Positions 15,609-24,501 of a stretch of DNA of 64,000 nt are shown here, piece after piece. The stretch covers positions 1-64,000 of the forward strand of contig NZ_FWXJ01000009.1 of the NCBI RefSeq assembly GCF_900176405.1, read 5' to 3'. Position 1 is the stretch's first letter. Each line of letters opens with the position of its first letter. The DNA comes from Polynucleobacter kasalickyi. GTDB taxonomy: Bacteria > Pseudomonadota > Gammaproteobacteria > Burkholderiales > Burkholderiaceae. A model generated the notes under the pieces. The model searched no databases. It was not told the DNA's origin and saw only the letters and a program-made list of their open reading frames with translations. The position numbers and the translations under genes are program-made.

Positions 15609-16718
15609 TTAAAGAACAATATCTTTGTACAAATCCACATAAGAACGAACCATTTTTTCAGCCGTGAAATGGTTTGTGTAGCGCATTAGTGCATTTGCTC
15701 CCATCGCTGCGGACTCTTCTGGGTGCTCCCAAAGGTAACGCATCGCCTGTCGCAAAGCGACTGCATCGCTGGGGGGAATGACCAAACCCGTATCATTAGC
15801 AATGTTGATGTATGTGGTGCCTGTGCCAATTTCACTAGAAATCATCGGCTTGCCATACATGGCACCTTCTAGTAGTGCAATTCCGAAAGCCTCAGATCGT
15901 AAGTGGGACGGAAAGAGAACGCCAAAACAAAGTGTTAAAAGCGCAACTTTGTCCTCGTCAGGTAAGTACCCTAGAAAATGAATGTGTTTTAAACCCAATG
16001 CGTTAGCTTGGTTCTTTAACTCGATCTCAGTCGGGCCAGCACCGACAATGACAATCGGGTAATCCAGTCCTTGGGCTGCTTCCAACAAAATGTGGAGTCC
16101 CTTGTAATATCGCAGCACCCCCACAAACAGAAAAAATTTCTCACCCACTTGATCCCGCCAATAGTTTAGTTTTTCGTGCGTCGGTTTTGGGTAGGTACTT
16201 TTATCTAAGCCAATTGGTATGACACTTAGCTTATGTACATATTCGTCCAATACTTGACTGGATTGAACATAGTTGGCAGATGTGGCGACGATTTTGTCAA
16301 CACTAGCCAGGAACTTTTGTTGTAAGGGCCTATAGAGTTTTAATAGGCGGTTTTGTCGGATGATGTCTGAGTGGTAGGTTACGAGAGTTGGTCTCTTTAC
16401 TCTAGTGGCAAAGTGCACCAGATCCATGAATGGCCAAGGATAGTGGTAGTGGATGACATCCGCTTGCTTTGCCAGTTGGGCAAAGCGGGCAAATGCAGAG
16501 TAAGAAAATCCGGTGGAGGCGATTTCAAAGTTGAGTTTGACGCGGTGCACTTGGTAACCGTCGATGGCTATGGTGGCTAGGCATGGATTAGAGGTCAGCG
16601 ATAACACATCGGTTTGCACACCTAACAGTTGGGAGCCACGAGCAATCTGATTGATTACCTGTTCAATGCCACCCATGGAGTCCGGGAAAGAGGTTTTGAA
16701 AAAATGGAGTACGCGCAT
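15609..16718 (-). CDS. GT4-family glycosyltransferase
   Basis: 369 residues from ATG 16718; the open frame extends further upstream but overlaps the preceding gene without resemblance to the family. The N-terminal MRVLHFFKTSFPDSMGGIEQ is the GT-B donor/acceptor-loop start; the C-terminal half has GVLRYYKGLHILLEA and EAFGIALLEGAMYGKPMIS, the E-x7-E motif of GT4 enzymes. It likely adds one sugar from a nucleotide donor to the growing polysaccharide on the cytoplasmic face of the membrane. Last gene of the minus-strand operon. Confidence 0.88.
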   Translation of the reverse strand: MRVLHFFKTSFPDSMGGIEQVINQIARGSQLLGVQTDVLSLTSNPCLATIAIDGYQVHRVKLNFEIASTGFSYSAFARFAQLAKQADVIHYHYPWPFMDLVHFATRVKRPTLVTYHSDIIRQNRLLKLYRPLQQKFLASVDKIVATSANYVQSSQVLDEYVHKLSVIPIGLDKSTYPKPTHEKLNYWRDQVGEKFFLFVGVLRYYKGLHILLEAAQGLDYPIVIVGAGPTEIELKNQANALGLKHIHFLGYLPDEDKVALLTLCFGVLFPSHLRSEAFGIALLEGAMYGKPMISSEIGTGTTYINIANDTGLVIPPSDAVALRQAMRYLWEHPEESAAMGANALMRYTNHFTAEKMVRSYVDLYKDIVL

Positions 16719-16738
16719 AATGATGTTTTCCCTTGGCG

Positions 16739-17872
16739 TTAGGACATGAGTGTCCGGTACACGCCGATCGTCTTGTCCACACAGTGAGCCCAGGTCAAGG
16801 AGGCGGCGCGTTCGACTGCTTGATGAGCCAGTTCGGTACGCCACTCGTCATCTTCGGCCATCCGCACCATGGCATTGGCAAGCGCTAGATCGTTATGAGC
16901 GTCAATTAACACACCAGTATTTCCTACGACTTCGGGCAGCGAAGAAGAATTTGCGCAAATCACAGGTGTGGCGCAGGCCATGGCTTCGAGTGGTGGTAAA
17001 CCAAACCCCTCATAGATTGAGGGATACACCAATGTCAGCGCACCCGCCATCAAAACCGCCAAGTCAGCGCGTTCTAAGTAACCCAGTTGGCGCACTAGCC
17101 CTTTGCGAATCAATGGTGCGATTTGTTGTTCTAGTGCGCTAGTGTGCCAACCTTTCATGCCAATTAGAACTAGTGGATTTCGTTGTTGAATGGCAGTTGG
17201 TAACTGCAGGTATGCCTTGAGCGCTAGCGCAAGATTTTTGCGCGGCTCGAGCGTGCCTACGGCTAAAAAATAGTGCCCATGCTCCAGATGGTGACGGCTC
17301 AAGACAGCAAGTGTCTGATGTGGCGTCAAGGGTTTAAAAAGTGTATCCACCCCTAGTGCGATTGGTGTAATGAGTTCTGGCGCAACTCCGAATACATCGA
17401 TGATTTCCTGCTTCACAAAGGTCGAATCTGTAATGAGGGCATGCGCTTGGCGAAGACCGGTTTCAAAATAGCGATTCATCGCCCTGACGCGCTCTACTGG
17501 ATGGGCCTCTGGGTGCCGAATCCAGGATAAATCATGTACCGTAATGACGGTGGGGCCATCAAACCTAAGTGCCAATATATTTGGCTCGTGGTACAGATCA
17601 AATTGCTTACGTTGAGTTCCCTGGCGAAACTGCGAGTTCTGCAGCCAGCGTCGCAATTCATAGGAGTAGGGTATATGGCGTCGTAACCACGGTAGCGAGG
17701 CTGCTAAGGTGCCGTTCGGCGAACTCCGTAGCTGCTTACTCCAGAAGGCGCCGTAAAAAAAATCAAGTTTTAGATTTTGTTGTGCCATCAGACCCATAGC
17801 TAGGTGATAGCTGTACTGACCGATGCCAGTCAGCGGGCTCAGCAGCGCCGTTGCGTTAAATGCTATTTGCAT
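16739..17872 (-). CDS. GT4-family glycosyltransferase
   Basis: 377 residues from ATG 17872 (MQIAFNATALLSPLTGIGQY, the conserved mannosyltransferase-like start). The nucleotide-sugar half shows GTLEPRKNLALALKAY and YEGFGLPPLEAMACATPVI with the E-x7-E pair. The start codon lies inside the end of the upstream gene (stop at 17856), so translation is coupled. Members of this subfamily often use GDP-mannose or related donors; with gmd at the operon head, a GDP-deoxy-sugar donor is reasonable. Intact. Confidence 0.88.
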   Translation of the reverse strand: MQIAFNATALLSPLTGIGQYSYHLAMGLMAQQNLKLDFFYGAFWSKQLRSSPNGTLAASLPWLRRHIPYSYELRRWLQNSQFRQGTQRKQFDLYHEPNILALRFDGPTVITVHDLSWIRHPEAHPVERVRAMNRYFETGLRQAHALITDSTFVKQEIIDVFGVAPELITPIALGVDTLFKPLTPHQTLAVLSRHHLEHGHYFLAVGTLEPRKNLALALKAYLQLPTAIQQRNPLVLIGMKGWHTSALEQQIAPLIRKGLVRQLGYLERADLAVLMAGALTLVYPSIYEGFGLPPLEAMACATPVICANSSSLPEVVGNTGVLIDAHNDLALANAMVRMAEDDEWRTELAHQAVERAASLTWAHCVDKTIGVYRTLMS

Positions 17873-20800
17873 GCTGCAATACCTCAATTACCCGTTTTGT
17901 ACTTTGTGCCCAGGTGAGCCATGGTATCGACTGCGATTGGGGCTGCTGATGGTCTGCCTTTTGTACTAACCAAGCTTGAATTGCCTGGGCGAGATCTGGT
18001 GGATCTAAACCCTCGAAATAGAAGGCATGTTCGCCGGCTACTTCCCGGAATACCGGAAGATCCCGAGCGATGATGGGTAGTCCCTGTTGTGCTGCTTCGA
18101 TCAAGGGGAGGCCAAACCCTTCGCCTTCCGAGGCAGCAATGAGGCAGACACTGTGGCTGTAGAGCTTTGCTAAGTACTCATCACTGACATCTTTTAGCCA
18201 CAGTAGTCGCTTGCCTAGTTCGGGATGTGTTTGGATCTGGCGCATGATCTGCGGAATAGTCTGGCGCTGGTCATTGGGTAGTCCAGTCCAGCCCTCATGT
18301 CCCACAATCACTAGATTGATATTTACTCCAGACTGCCATAGTTGGGTGAAGGCTTGAATAGTCTGCAAATACCCTTTGCGGGGTTCTATGGTGCCTACCA
18401 TCAGAAAACTAGGAGTGGCCTGAAGGGCATGCAAAATTTCGGGTGCATTCTGCGCCAGACCACTGGTCGGAATTGAGTTCACGAGATCGGCACCTAGATG
18501 AAACCAATTAATACCCAAGGGTCGATCTCGCTGTGGGCCTGCTGTGGTTATCCAATTTTGTAAGTCCAAGGCGACCGATTGGGAAATACAAATCGCGCTA
18601 TCTGCGGTGGCCGTCAAGGTGTTTAGCCATTCAGAAAACCCAAATTCACCGGGTGGAAAACAATGTGGCATTTGAATCGGTAGCAGATCGTAGACAAAAA
18701 AGTGGACTCCCACGCCAGCTTCCTGCATGCTAGAAAAAACGCCTGCTTGATTAGCTGCAACGGCCAGCCCCGAGGTGAAGTCAGCAATCAACAGGACATC
18801 ACCATCGATAGGGTCTACTGGATCATCGGGTAGCCAGCCGCTACTAATTCCCAGTGCTTGAGAGGTCCATTCACGGGCGTAACAGTAGTGCCAGATACCG
18901 GTGTCGCAGTTCAGGTAGACTGGTTCGACGCGGAATCCTTCTGGTGGCGTCTGGATCAACGACCAAACTAGCGCACGCACGACACGTTGAATACCTGTTT
19001 TAAGGTCATTCTTACAGGTGGCCGATACATCCACTAGCAGTTGGCGACTGGTGCGGATCGGTTGCAGCTGACGGGCTAGTGTTTGGGCGATTTGAATCAA
19101 TTGCGCATCTGCGGGTGGAGTCCCTGTGACTGACGTTAGTGTTTGGGTCGCCTGAGCGATAGCCTGCGCTGATAGACTGGCTGTTGCGTGATGGCGTTCA
19201 ATCGCAAGTCTGTATTGGTCTGCACAAGTGTTTGGTGCATGTATGGTTTGGATGCTTTCCCGCCCTAGTTGCCCCATCGCCTGCCGGCGGTTGGCGTCTC
19301 GCCACAGTGTATCAATGGCTTGGGTCAGTGCTGTATCCTCGAAATCATCGGCTAGCAAGCAGACTGTGTCGGGCGACAATTCGGCCAAGGACCCGTGGGC
19401 ATTGACGATGGTGGGTAGTCCATAGTTCAGACAGTCCAGCACGGCTGCCGAAGTTTCGCCCCTTGAGTTGGCCCGAAGTTGTACGGCAAGATCAGCTGCC
19501 ATGAGGTATTGGCGATAGCGGGTAGGGTCCGTCCAGCCAGAAATATGAATGCGGTGCTGCAAGCCACTTGCCTGCACTGCCAGTTTCATTTGTGCCCCAT
19601 ACTCCGTGGTCGGTACCTCACCGACAAAGACTAATTTACAGGTTTCGTCATCTGCCATGGATGAATCAAGCCATGCTTTTAGCAGACGATGGTTTAATTT
19701 GGTCGGTCCCATAAGGCCAAAGCTGCAGACGATAAAATCACTTGGCTGCAGCCCCAGTGCCTGTCGGGCCGCGTTGCGGTCCATCTTGCTGTTAGGCAGG
19801 CGCAGGAGCGGAATAACGGACCAATGTTCTGCCAACTGCGGTCCATACCAAGTTTTGGCAAGTTGTTTTGAGTACTGGGAGTGAACAATCACTCCTTGTG
19901 CGAGTTGCAACACTTCGAGATTAGCTGGGTATTGCTCAGCAATCTTAGCGAACTGGCCAGGTAGTGATCGGGCCGCCAAAGCGCCATAACCATGCGACTT
20001 GTACAGAGCACGCTGACAGGCGAAGGCGTCCACTGCATAAGCTTCCAAGTAATTAAGGACATCGCCTAGGTAAAAATCGTGTAACACTACGATACCGGGT
20101 ACTTTGGTCAATAGGTGAAACATATGTTGATGGTTACTAGAGTTACCCAAGTGATACAGAACTCGGTCGTAAAGCTTCGGGTTGTCTAGCAGCCACTTTG
20201 CATCTCGAACCCTACAGTGGGTATTGATCCAAGCGTCCGATAAACTAGGCTGCTCAATCACGATGTCAATGTCGTAGTACTGCGCTAGAGCTGGTAATAA
20301 TTCGGCGCTGTAGTCGGCAATGCCACTGCGTGCAGGAGGCAATGGGGATACATAGGCGAGCCGAAGTCTGCGGCTGGCACTTGTTGCGGTTACATGGTTG
20401 GAGCTACTTTTAAGACCTTGCCACTCATCTTGCAAAGCCGCGTACAAGGCTCGAACTCGGGGCGCTAGATGCGCTAGATGCAAAGGAATTACACCCTGCC
20501 TAGAGTGAGTTGTGGGAGCGCTGCGCACGAGGTTTTTGAGGCGGGACCTTGTTGCTGGAAACCGGGTCAGTAACTGCGCGCCGGTTTTTCTGAGCAGTGG
20601 CCGCGAGACGATGTAGCGCGCCGCGCTAGCAGACCAGCCTTTTAGAGTGCCCTTGAGTCGGCTTGCTTTTAATTGCTGTAGTATGTTGGAAATTCGGCGT
20701 ATGGTACGAGTGAGTCGCCCAAAGGGGTTGTTTAAAAACTTCTCAAGCTTGGCTTCAAGGTCGCTCGCATGAGCTTGTAACACTTTCAGCTCTTCTGTTA

Positions 20801-21614
20801 ACTGGTTGGCCCGTAAATTTGTGGTTGCGGCCAATGCTAGCGCCTGAGCAGCACACTGTTCGGCCATCTCCAGGTCTTGCAGAGCTTGCTCGGCACGGGT
20901 TGCAATGGTTTGTGCCCAAAGGTTGCCTTCCAAGTGCGGTGCTGTTACAAAGTGGTCGAAGAAGTTAGGCGGATAGCTAAATGCGGCCTTCAGTTCTTGA
21001 TGCTCTCCTGCTATATAAAAACGGTTTAGACCGTCTGCATACACAAACTGATAATTCGCATTTAGTAGTAAATGTTCCCACTGTGCATGCACCTCAATCA
21101 TGGTGTTCGGGCGTGTCGCTTCGACGACCACAATCCAAGGGCGAAAGCGTTGGAGATCCAGCCCTTCGAGGACCGAGCGTTCAGATCCTTCAACGTCGAT
21201 CTTCAAAAAATGCACTTCTAAAGGCACATGCTCTAACCACAACTGATTCAAAGTGGTCTGACGCACCTTGGTGTAACGCCCCAAATGGCCATTGGTCTCA
21301 TGGTGGGCAATCACCTCCTCGTCAGTGGTTGCCCAGCCGCGCACGTCGCATTCCCAAAGTTTAATCTCTCCTTCGAAACTGCCAACTACGCATTGCAGAT
21401 TGATATCCCGCAACCTGGCCTCTTGTAAGGCCTGCCAATGGCTAGTCAGTGGTTCAATATTGATACCGCACCAACCCTGTTCGTAAAAAAATTGTGTGAC
21501 GGAATCGACAGTGGGGTCATTGGCACCGACATCCAGATAGAAACCGTGTTCGATGTGTTTGAGTGCCCGCCAAAGCATGACATCCTCAAAATTCTGGGCG
21601 TAGGAAATCATCAT
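17856..21614 (-). CDS. Three-domain FkbM methyltransferase - GT4 - GT4 protein
   Basis: 1,252 residues. Residues 1-230 are an FkbM methyltransferase (ISYAQNFEDVMLWRAL, FYLDVGANDP, FLKIDVEGSE). Residues 245-320 are a coiled coil. A first glycosyltransferase begins near 415 (LRLAYVSPLPPARSGIADYS), with CLNYGLPTIVNAHGS in its donor-binding half. A second begins near 860 (LLVDVSATCKNDLKTGIQR), with EPRKGYLQTIQAF and EGEGFGLPLIEAAQQG. Such proteins make or cap repeat units of ABC-exported polysaccharides, and methylation can end chain growth. The start overlaps the Wzt-FkbM gene by four bases (ATGA). No signal peptide; cytoplasmic or membrane-associated. Confidence 0.85.
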   Translation of the reverse strand: MMISYAQNFEDVMLWRALKHIEHGFYLDVGANDPTVDSVTQFFYEQGWCGINIEPLTSHWQALQEARLRDINLQCVVGSFEGEIKLWECDVRGWATTDEEVIAHHETNGHLGRYTKVRQTTLNQLWLEHVPLEVHFLKIDVEGSERSVLEGLDLQRFRPWIVVVEATRPNTMIEVHAQWEHLLLNANYQFVYADGLNRFYIAGEHQELKAAFSYPPNFFDHFVTAPHLEGNLWAQTIATRAEQALQDLEMAEQCAAQALALAATTNLRANQLTEELKVLQAHASDLEAKLEKFLNNPFGRLTRTIRRISNILQQLKASRLKGTLKGWSASAARYIVSRPLLRKTGAQLLTRFPATRSRLKNLVRSAPTTHSRQGVIPLHLAHLAPRVRALYAALQDEWQGLKSSSNHVTATSASRRLRLAYVSPLPPARSGIADYSAELLPALAQYYDIDIVIEQPSLSDAWINTHCRVRDAKWLLDNPKLYDRVLYHLGNSSNHQHMFHLLTKVPGIVVLHDFYLGDVLNYLEAYAVDAFACQRALYKSHGYGALAARSLPGQFAKIAEQYPANLEVLQLAQGVIVHSQYSKQLAKTWYGPQLAEHWSVIPLLRLPNSKMDRNAARQALGLQPSDFIVCSFGLMGPTKLNHRLLKAWLDSSMADDETCKLVFVGEVPTTEYGAQMKLAVQASGLQHRIHISGWTDPTRYRQYLMAADLAVQLRANSRGETSAAVLDCLNYGLPTIVNAHGSLAELSPDTVCLLADDFEDTALTQAIDTLWRDANRRQAMGQLGRESIQTIHAPNTCADQYRLAIERHHATASLSAQAIAQATQTLTSVTGTPPADAQLIQIAQTLARQLQPIRTSRQLLVDVSATCKNDLKTGIQRVVRALVWSLIQTPPEGFRVEPVYLNCDTGIWHYCYAREWTSQALGISSGWLPDDPVDPIDGDVLLIADFTSGLAVAANQAGVFSSMQEAGVGVHFFVYDLLPIQMPHCFPPGEFGFSEWLNTLTATADSAICISQSVALDLQNWITTAGPQRDRPLGINWFHLGADLVNSIPTSGLAQNAPEILHALQATPSFLMVGTIEPRKGYLQTIQAFTQLWQSGVNINLVIVGHEGWTGLPNDQRQTIPQIMRQIQTHPELGKRLLWLKDVSDEYLAKLYSHSVCLIAASEGEGFGLPLIEAAQQGLPIIARDLPVFREVAGEHAFYFEGLDPPDLAQAIQAWLVQKADHQQPQSQSIPWLTWAQSTKRVIEVLQHANSI

Positions 21615-23710
21615 TTGACGTCTTCAGTCCCTGGCCTCTGGCGTAAATGATCTACCACATCGGGCATCCCCAAAGTGTCAAATAGCGCAATATCTAAAGC
21701 TGACTCTTGTGGAGATCTTGGAGTAGTACTCAAAACGTGTTGTTTGACATAGTGCGCGTTGGCCCAATAAATTTGCCCACCGTACACGGTGTGTTTGACT
21801 GCCTGTTTGTCGTCATAAAAAATATGGTCTTCACCCAAAGGTTTATCTGGTGAGCCCTGCCGAGAGTAATGCACGTGATTACTGAGTTTCCACAGCACAA
21901 AACCTTGGCTTCTGAGAAAAATATCTACCTCTGAAAAAATCGGTTGACCCAGATAAATCGGGTTGAATTCAACCTCTACTTCTAGGCAGCGTACCTTTTG
22001 CAGCATATCTTCAGCGCCTTTTAGAATTTCCAACTCAGAGCCCTGGGTGTCGATCTTGATGTAATCAACGATTGCCACTTTGTTTTTTGCCGCCCAAAGA
22101 TCTAGGGTCGTAGTCTCAATTTCGGTGGTCGACACTTGGCGCGCACAGGCTAAGGCTGGGTAGTGTTCTGTGAGGTCTGGGTTGGGTTCCAACAAAGAAC
22201 TGCAAGCCGGTTCCTGTGTGATGAATAGCGTACGTGAACCTACAGTTTGTGCCAATGCCAACGGGATCAATGTGATGGCAGGATCTGCATAATATTTAGC
22301 CAGACGTTCGCATTCTTTTGGGTCCGGATCAAACCCAAAGATTTGGAACAGATCGTTTGCTGCCATAAACTTCTGCGCAAACCCCCATCGACAACCGACA
22401 TCGAGCACCACCAGTTTACGGCCTAGGGTAGCGTCCTGTTTGGCGATGGCCACGGTGCTACCTAGCGCTTGGATTGCTAGTTTGGGAGCTGATTTTTTGA
22501 TGTTGAATGTCAGTTCGTTCCAATTACAACCGACAAATTCATACTTATCTTTGTTAACTACTTCGAACACCAGCGCACCATCTACCCATTGATAATTGGT
22601 TTCAATATGGGAAAAATTGCGAACCAATGAGGTGTGAATCGAATAGCTGCCAACCCCAAGGTTCGCGGCAAACTCGACTTCATAGGTATAGTGCGTCCCT
22701 AATTCAGGGTGCTGCAGGACTTGACTGGTGTAGTAGGTGTTCGTTCCAAACATCATTTGTCCCAGACGATCCTTGATGCCAAATCCCAGCACCAGACTGT
22801 CGATAGTTGCGTTCACCTTGACGAGAATCCGAGCACGAACTGGTTGTCCGACAAATACGATGTCGAGGGGCTGACCTGTTAAATCGCAGAGTTCGATCTC
22901 TTCAATACTTGCTTCACCAGTGCCTGAGACGGTTTTGACTTGGCCGGCATTGTCTGTGCTTTGGCGCAGCGACTGCTCTTGGTGCTCCGAGAGTAGACCA
23001 TTGTAATAATCCATCACCGCTTCGGGCGCTCCTTCCATGACCACACGACCAGCTTTTAATAGCAAGGCCCGATCACAGATAGATTGGATGGCCTGCTTAT
23101 CGTGACTGACCATTAGCAGGGTGGTACCTTGCTTCTGAAATGCACGAATACGCTCAAAGCTTTTGTGTTGAAAGTAAGCATCGCCTACCGACAGGGCCTC
23201 GTCCACAATCAGTACATCAGGGCGTCGCACCGTCGCTACGCTAAACGCTAGACGCATTTGCATACCACTACTATAAGTACGAACCGGTTGATCTAGGTAG
23301 TCGCCAATCTCTGCAAACGCCTCAATGTCTGGCATTAGTTCGGTGAGATCTTGCAGGCTGTAGCCGAGTAATTGGCCAGCCATCACAACATTTTGGCGAC
23401 CGGTAAAGTCAGGGTGAAAACCCAGTCCTAATTCCAGTAAAGCGGCCACGCGCCCAGTAATATGAACCTGCCCAGCAGTCGGCAATGTCGTACCGGTGAT
23501 GATTTTTAGAAGTGTGCTTTTACCCGCGCCATTCAGACCAACAATCCCCAATGCTTCACCCGGCATCACCGTAAAAGTTACGTCTTGCAACACCCACTTC
23601 AATTGATGTCTCGGGCTACGCGTCGGCATTAGCCATTCGGCAAGACGGGCCAATCGACTCGGATATTGTTTGTAAGCCTTGGCGACCTGAGTAACTGAAA
23701 TCGTGCCCAT
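21611..23710 (-). CDS. wzt: Wzt-type polysaccharide ABC ATPase fused to an FkbM methyltransferase
   Basis: 699 residues. The ATPase part has Walker A GLNGAGKST (58-66), the signature YSSGMQMRLAFS (146-157), Walker B VLIVDEAL (166-173) and the switch His203. Residues about 260-405 match the beta-sandwich C-terminal domain of Wzt, which recognises the modified chain end in systems such as O9a. Residues about 430-690 are an FkbM methyltransferase (VVLDVGCRWGF, DYIKIDTQGSELEILKGA). Usual Wzt proteins stop after the second domain, so this one carries its own putative chain-modifying enzyme. The gene starts inside the wzm stop (TAATG) and is coupled to it. Confidence 0.9.
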   Translation of the reverse strand: MGTISVTQVAKAYKQYPSRLARLAEWLMPTRSPRHQLKWVLQDVTFTVMPGEALGIVGLNGAGKSTLLKIITGTTLPTAGQVHITGRVAALLELGLGFHPDFTGRQNVVMAGQLLGYSLQDLTELMPDIEAFAEIGDYLDQPVRTYSSGMQMRLAFSVATVRRPDVLIVDEALSVGDAYFQHKSFERIRAFQKQGTTLLMVSHDKQAIQSICDRALLLKAGRVVMEGAPEAVMDYYNGLLSEHQEQSLRQSTDNAGQVKTVSGTGEASIEEIELCDLTGQPLDIVFVGQPVRARILVKVNATIDSLVLGFGIKDRLGQMMFGTNTYYTSQVLQHPELGTHYTYEVEFAANLGVGSYSIHTSLVRNFSHIETNYQWVDGALVFEVVNKDKYEFVGCNWNELTFNIKKSAPKLAIQALGSTVAIAKQDATLGRKLVVLDVGCRWGFAQKFMAANDLFQIFGFDPDPKECERLAKYYADPAITLIPLALAQTVGSRTLFITQEPACSSLLEPNPDLTEHYPALACARQVSTTEIETTTLDLWAAKNKVAIVDYIKIDTQGSELEILKGAEDMLQKVRCLEVEVEFNPIYLGQPIFSEVDIFLRSQGFVLWKLSNHVHYSRQGSPDKPLGEDHIFYDDKQAVKHTVYGGQIYWANAHYVKQHVLSTTPRSPQESALDIALFDTLGMPDVVDHLRQRPGTEDVK

Positions 23711-24501
23711 TACAGTTCATCCACCATGTCGGATGCATGTCGGCGAAACAAATGCATCGCCTGTAAACATACCAGTAATGCCAGAATAGCTGGATAAATT
23801 AATGTCATCCACTCAGGCCACTGCCCATGGACTAAGATGGTTTGAAAGCCTGCCATGAGGGGTGCCATCGGGTTCAATGTCATGTAGTTCGAAACGAGTG
23901 GTGGCAAGACCTGTGGTGGATAAACAATGGGCGTGAGCCAAAACCAAAATTGTAAAAAGATCCCAAAAAACTGACCTACGTCGCGAAAAAATACATTCAG
24001 TACGCCCAAAGTCATACCCAGGCCAATGGCGAGGAAGACTAAGATGCTAAGCAAAGGTAGTAGGGCTAAAAATGGCCAACCAGGAAAGTGGCCACTTAGC
24101 AGTAAAAAAGCAGTGAATAGACCAAAAATGATGGAAAAATTTACGACGGCATTGAGCACTACGATCGTCGGTAGGCACAATCTAGGAAAGTTGATTTTTT
24201 TGAGGACATTGGCATTCTCTAGGAAAGTGTTCTGTGCTCTGATTAAAATTTCACTGAACAGACCCCAGGTCAAAACTCCTGCGCAAAGGTAGATGCTGTA
24301 TGCATAAGTCGTTTCAACACCGGGAAGCTTAGCTTGCATGACTTGGGCGAAGATGATGGTGTAGACCAAAATCATGGCCAGTGGATTGATCACAGTCCAA
24401 GCAGGGCCGAGCAGGGAGCGCTGGTATTTGTGTTGAAATTCGCGCTTGACGCTGCCTAGGATAAATCCTCGGTAGGACCATAGTGATGTCAGGATTGTCA
24501 T
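23710..24501 (-). CDS. wzm: Wzm-type ABC-2 polysaccharide export permease
   Basis: 263 residues with about six membrane helices. VKREFQHKYQRSLLGPAWTVINP at the start is the conserved amphipathic and first transmembrane region of ABC-2 O-antigen exporters; NVFFRDVGQFFGIFLQFWFWLTPIVYP is the characteristic later segment. It forms the inner-membrane channel with the Wzt ATPase and exports an undecaprenyl-linked polysaccharide. Start overlaps the upstream methyltransferase stop (ATGA) and its stop overlaps the wzt start (TAATG). Confidence 0.93.
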   Translation of the reverse strand: MTILTSLWSYRGFILGSVKREFQHKYQRSLLGPAWTVINPLAMILVYTIIFAQVMQAKLPGVETTYAYSIYLCAGVLTWGLFSEILIRAQNTFLENANVLKKINFPRLCLPTIVVLNAVVNFSIIFGLFTAFLLLSGHFPGWPFLALLPLLSILVFLAIGLGMTLGVLNVFFRDVGQFFGIFLQFWFWLTPIVYPPQVLPPLVSNYMTLNPMAPLMAGFQTILVHGQWPEWMTLIYPAILALLVCLQAMHLFRRHASDMVDEL

